Below, piece after piece: positions 62,172 through 64,000 of a stretch of 64,000 nt of DNA (its first letter is position 1; each line of letters begins with the position of its first letter). Source of the DNA: Echinicola strongylocentroti. GTDB lineage: Bacteria > Bacteroidota > Bacteroidia > Cytophagales > Cyclobacteriaceae. The notes beneath the pieces are model-generated. The model ran no database searches. It was not told where the DNA came from and was given only the letters and a program-made list of their open reading frames with translations. The position numbers and the translations under genes are program-made. Where the stretch lies: contig NZ_CP030041.1 of the NCBI RefSeq assembly GCF_003260975.1, positions 3,147,001-3,211,000 of the forward strand, in the 5' to 3' direction.

Positions 62172-63968
62172 ATGTGCGGGATCAACCTGGCAATGAATTT
62201 TTCCGAAAGTGGGAAAACCGCCATTCAGCAAATGATGAAGGCTACCGCGCACCGTGGCCCCGACCTTTCTGCTTGGTGCAAAATCAACGACCAGTTATTC
62301 GTGGCCGGAAACCGTCTGAAGACCGTGGACCTGGGTGATTGGTCCAACCAACCAGTGCAAATAGATGATGGTGCATTTACGCTAGTCTGGAACGGTGCCA
62401 TTTACAATTCCGACGATCTCCGAAATCAACTTTTACAGGGAGGCGTGGCATTCGAAAGCCGCTCCGACAGTGAGGTGCTGCTGCAATGGCTAAAGACCCA
62501 TGGAGCTTCTGGGGTGAAAGCGCTTCAGGGGATGTATGCGTTGGTTTTTGTTCATAGGGAAAGCAAAGAAGTCATCATCGCCAGAGATCCGCATGGCAAA
62601 AAACCACTGTACTACTTTCACCATAACAACCGTTGGCTCCTTTCATCCGAAGCACGTGGTATCCTTGCTTCTGGACTTACCCCAAAGCGGCTGGGCAGTG
62701 GCCAGTTGGTGCCCTACTTTTACTCCAGGCACAGCTTTCCGGACAAAAGTTTCTTCCAGCAAGTCCAGCAGATTTTGCCAGGCAAAGTACTCCAACTGGA
62801 TTTTGAGGGAAATATTACCGGGGAGTTCCAAACGGAAATCCCCTCACATCACCAAAAATTGCCCGATAAAGAAGATTTCCGGTCCTTGCTTACCGATGCG
62901 GTATTGAAACACTTTCAGGCGGATGTGCCGGTGGGTGTGCTGCTGAGCGGAGGAGCGGACAGTAGTTTGCTTTTGCAATGCTGGGCACAGGAAACGGACA
63001 TTCCTCTTCCTACTTTTACGGTGAGCTTTGAGCAGAAGTACCTGAAAAAATACCCCGATCCGGTCTATGCACGTAAAGTAGCGGAGAAATACCGCTGTGC
63101 ACACCATGAAGTCTTGGTCACTCCAAAGCTTCTGCTGCAGCATCTGCCGGAATATATTGCCTCGCTGGATCAGCCAATAGGGGACAGTGCAAGTTTCCTC
63201 AGCTGGATGATTGCCAAGGAGGCCAAAAAGCATGTTCGTATCCTCATCAGCGGTGCCGGTGCAGACGAGCTCTTCAGCGGGTATAACCGACACGAAGCAT
63301 TCAAACACTATCTACAGCACAAAGCACTTGTATTAAATGCGGCCAAATCCATCGGAAACTTTCCGTTCCTGGGCCGACGGTTCAAGAAATTGGCCAAGGG
63401 GATAAGGGAAGATGAATCCACTACTTTCTTGAATTTCAGTTCACTTGGTACCATTCCAGAAGAGCACCTTAGCGCATTTGCTGCCTATTATCCCAGTGGC
63501 CTTACTCCTTACAAGGCTGCCTTGGAGTGGGACCGTAGCTATTACCTCGTCAATGATGTCCTAAAAATCCATGACAATGCCCTGATGGCGCATGGGGTGG
63601 AAGGCCGTGCCCCCTACTTGGATGAAGCATTGGTCAGCCTGAGCAAATCACTTTCCGAAGAACAGCACCTCGCCCTAAAACCCAAAGAATGGATCAAAGC
63701 CCTCTTGGCAGATGGCGGACAAGGTAAAGTCGCTTCTCGCAAAAAAACCGGCTTTGGCTTACCCTTACGGGAATGGCTGGAAGAAGATAAGGAACTCCAA
63801 TCTCTGGTATTTGAAACAATCAAAACCTTTGCCCAAGAGCATCAGCACACTATTTCTGAAGAAATGCTTACCTTGGCACTTCAGCCAGGCAAACACCTGA
63901 AACACCATTTTCTAGAAATCTGGAACCTGTATATCCTTGCTGCTTGGTGCACGTATCATCAACTATGA
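62172..63968 (+). CDS. asnB: Asparagine synthase (glutamine-hydrolysing)
   Basis: A 598-residue cytoplasmic enzyme. Cys2 after the start Met is the glutaminase nucleophile (MCGINLAMNF), with HRGPDLSAWC and the glutamine-binding SDSEVLLQW region in an Ntn domain (about 1-200). The synthetase domain begins about 230; the PP-loop is LLSGGADSSLL (about 256-266), followed by ISGAGADELFSGYNRHEAF and the MAHGVEGRAPYLDE region. All active-site parts are present. It could make asparagine or, given that it leads into a glycosyltransferase gene by an ATGA overlap, amidate a sugar acid in a surface polysaccharide; both are open. Confidence 0.92.
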   Translation: MCGINLAMNFSESGKTAIQQMMKATAHRGPDLSAWCKINDQLFVAGNRLKTVDLGDWSNQPVQIDDGAFTLVWNGAIYNSDDLRNQLLQGGVAFESRSDSEVLLQWLKTHGASGVKALQGMYALVFVHRESKEVIIARDPHGKKPLYYFHHNNRWLLSSEARGILASGLTPKRLGSGQLVPYFYSRHSFPDKSFFQQVQQILPGKVLQLDFEGNITGEFQTEIPSHHQKLPDKEDFRSLLTDAVLKHFQADVPVGVLLSGGADSSLLLQCWAQETDIPLPTFTVSFEQKYLKKYPDPVYARKVAEKYRCAHHEVLVTPKLLLQHLPEYIASLDQPIGDSASFLSWMIAKEAKKHVRILISGAGADELFSGYNRHEAFKHYLQHKALVLNAAKSIGNFPFLGRRFKKLAKGIREDESTTFLNFSSLGTIPEEHLSAFAAYYPSGLTPYKAALEWDRSYYLVNDVLKIHDNALMAHGVEGRAPYLDEALVSLSKSLSEEQHLALKPKEWIKALLADGGQGKVASRKKTGFGLPLREWLEEDKELQSLVFETIKTFAQEHQHTISEEMLTLALQPGKHLKHHFLEIWNLYILAAWCTYHQL

Positions 63969-64000
63969 GAATCATCTACATCCACCAATACTTCGTCACT
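63965..64000 (+). CDS. Glycosyltransferase family 4 start (runs off window)
   Basis: ATG at 63965 overlaps the asnB stop (ATGA) and reads MRIIYIHQYFVT to the window edge. This N-terminus is characteristic of WbuB/WcaI-like GT4 glycosyltransferases (M-R/K-I-x-Y-I-H-Q-Y-F). Only 12 residues are visible, so the call rests on that and on the coupled position. Confidence 0.55.
   Translation, partial: MRIIYIHQYFVT

Overview
The window looks like chromosomal DNA of a Bacteroidota bacterium of the Cytophagales/Cyclobacteriaceae type (Echinicola-, Algoriphagus- or Cyclobacterium-like). The evidence is moderate GC, weak or absent Shine-Dalgarno sequences, and Bacteroidota families: DUF4221, DUF4403, CarboxypepD_reg-like proteins, CpsB-type PHP phosphatase, and a VC_2705-type symporter with its DUF4212 subunit. 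Genus is inferred, not proven. I saw no rRNA, tRNA, CRISPR array, prophage or intact insertion sequence.

Layout. 1-6 kb: 3' part of lysA, a decayed transposase-like stretch, a GNAT acetyltransferase, a secreted DinB-fold protein and a YqhD-type alcohol dehydrogenase. 6-15.5 kb: a one-chain EutB-EutC ethanolamine ammonia-lyase with an export-signal-like N-terminus, an M1 peptidase, katG, a 1.2 kb repeat array and an M20 dipeptidase. 15.6-26.8 kb: DsbD, a YeiH/LysR/YdeI operon, an NlpE/META lipoprotein, a small barrel protein, an SGNH lipoprotein, a PIF1-like helicase and a Gfo/Idh/MocA oxidoreductase. 27-32 kb: repeats, a CarboxypepD-like gene broken by a stop codon, a SlyD-type FKBP, mtgA and hflX. 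32-40 kb: rfbC, a PHP phosphatase and an SDR; then TPR protein, ComA-like phosphosulfolactate synthase, DUF368 transporter and aroE; then a PLP decarboxylase. 40-45.7 kb: DUF4221 lipoprotein, P5C dehydrogenase, YjjG-type nucleotidase, ArsR regulator and an intact CarboxypepD-like protein. 46-50.5 kb: a sugar-type operon of DapA-like aldolase, SSS symporter and L-fucose-isomerase-like protein. 51-60.7 kb: DUF4403 lipoprotein, a DUF4160/DUF2442 remnant, and an acetate module (DEDDh exonuclease, cNMP/CBS/DUF294 protein, acs, actP-like symporter, DUF4212). 61-64 kb: a truncated Kunitz-like lipoprotein gene, nth, asnB and the first codons of a glycosyltransferase.

The strongest undescribed signals are (1) the single-polypeptide, possibly exported EutBC enzyme with no visible Eut partner genes; (2) a family of intergenic elements with ~22 bp palindromic ends, present as full copies of 180-204 bp and as collapsed short forms, here called family 1; (3) a second dispersed repeat, family 2, that abuts or is inserted in family 1 and cuts off a lipoprotein gene; and (4) an 80 bp hairpin-forming repeat conserved at two sites 43 kb apart. 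All repeat families were found by eye within this window only; genome-wide copy number is unknown.
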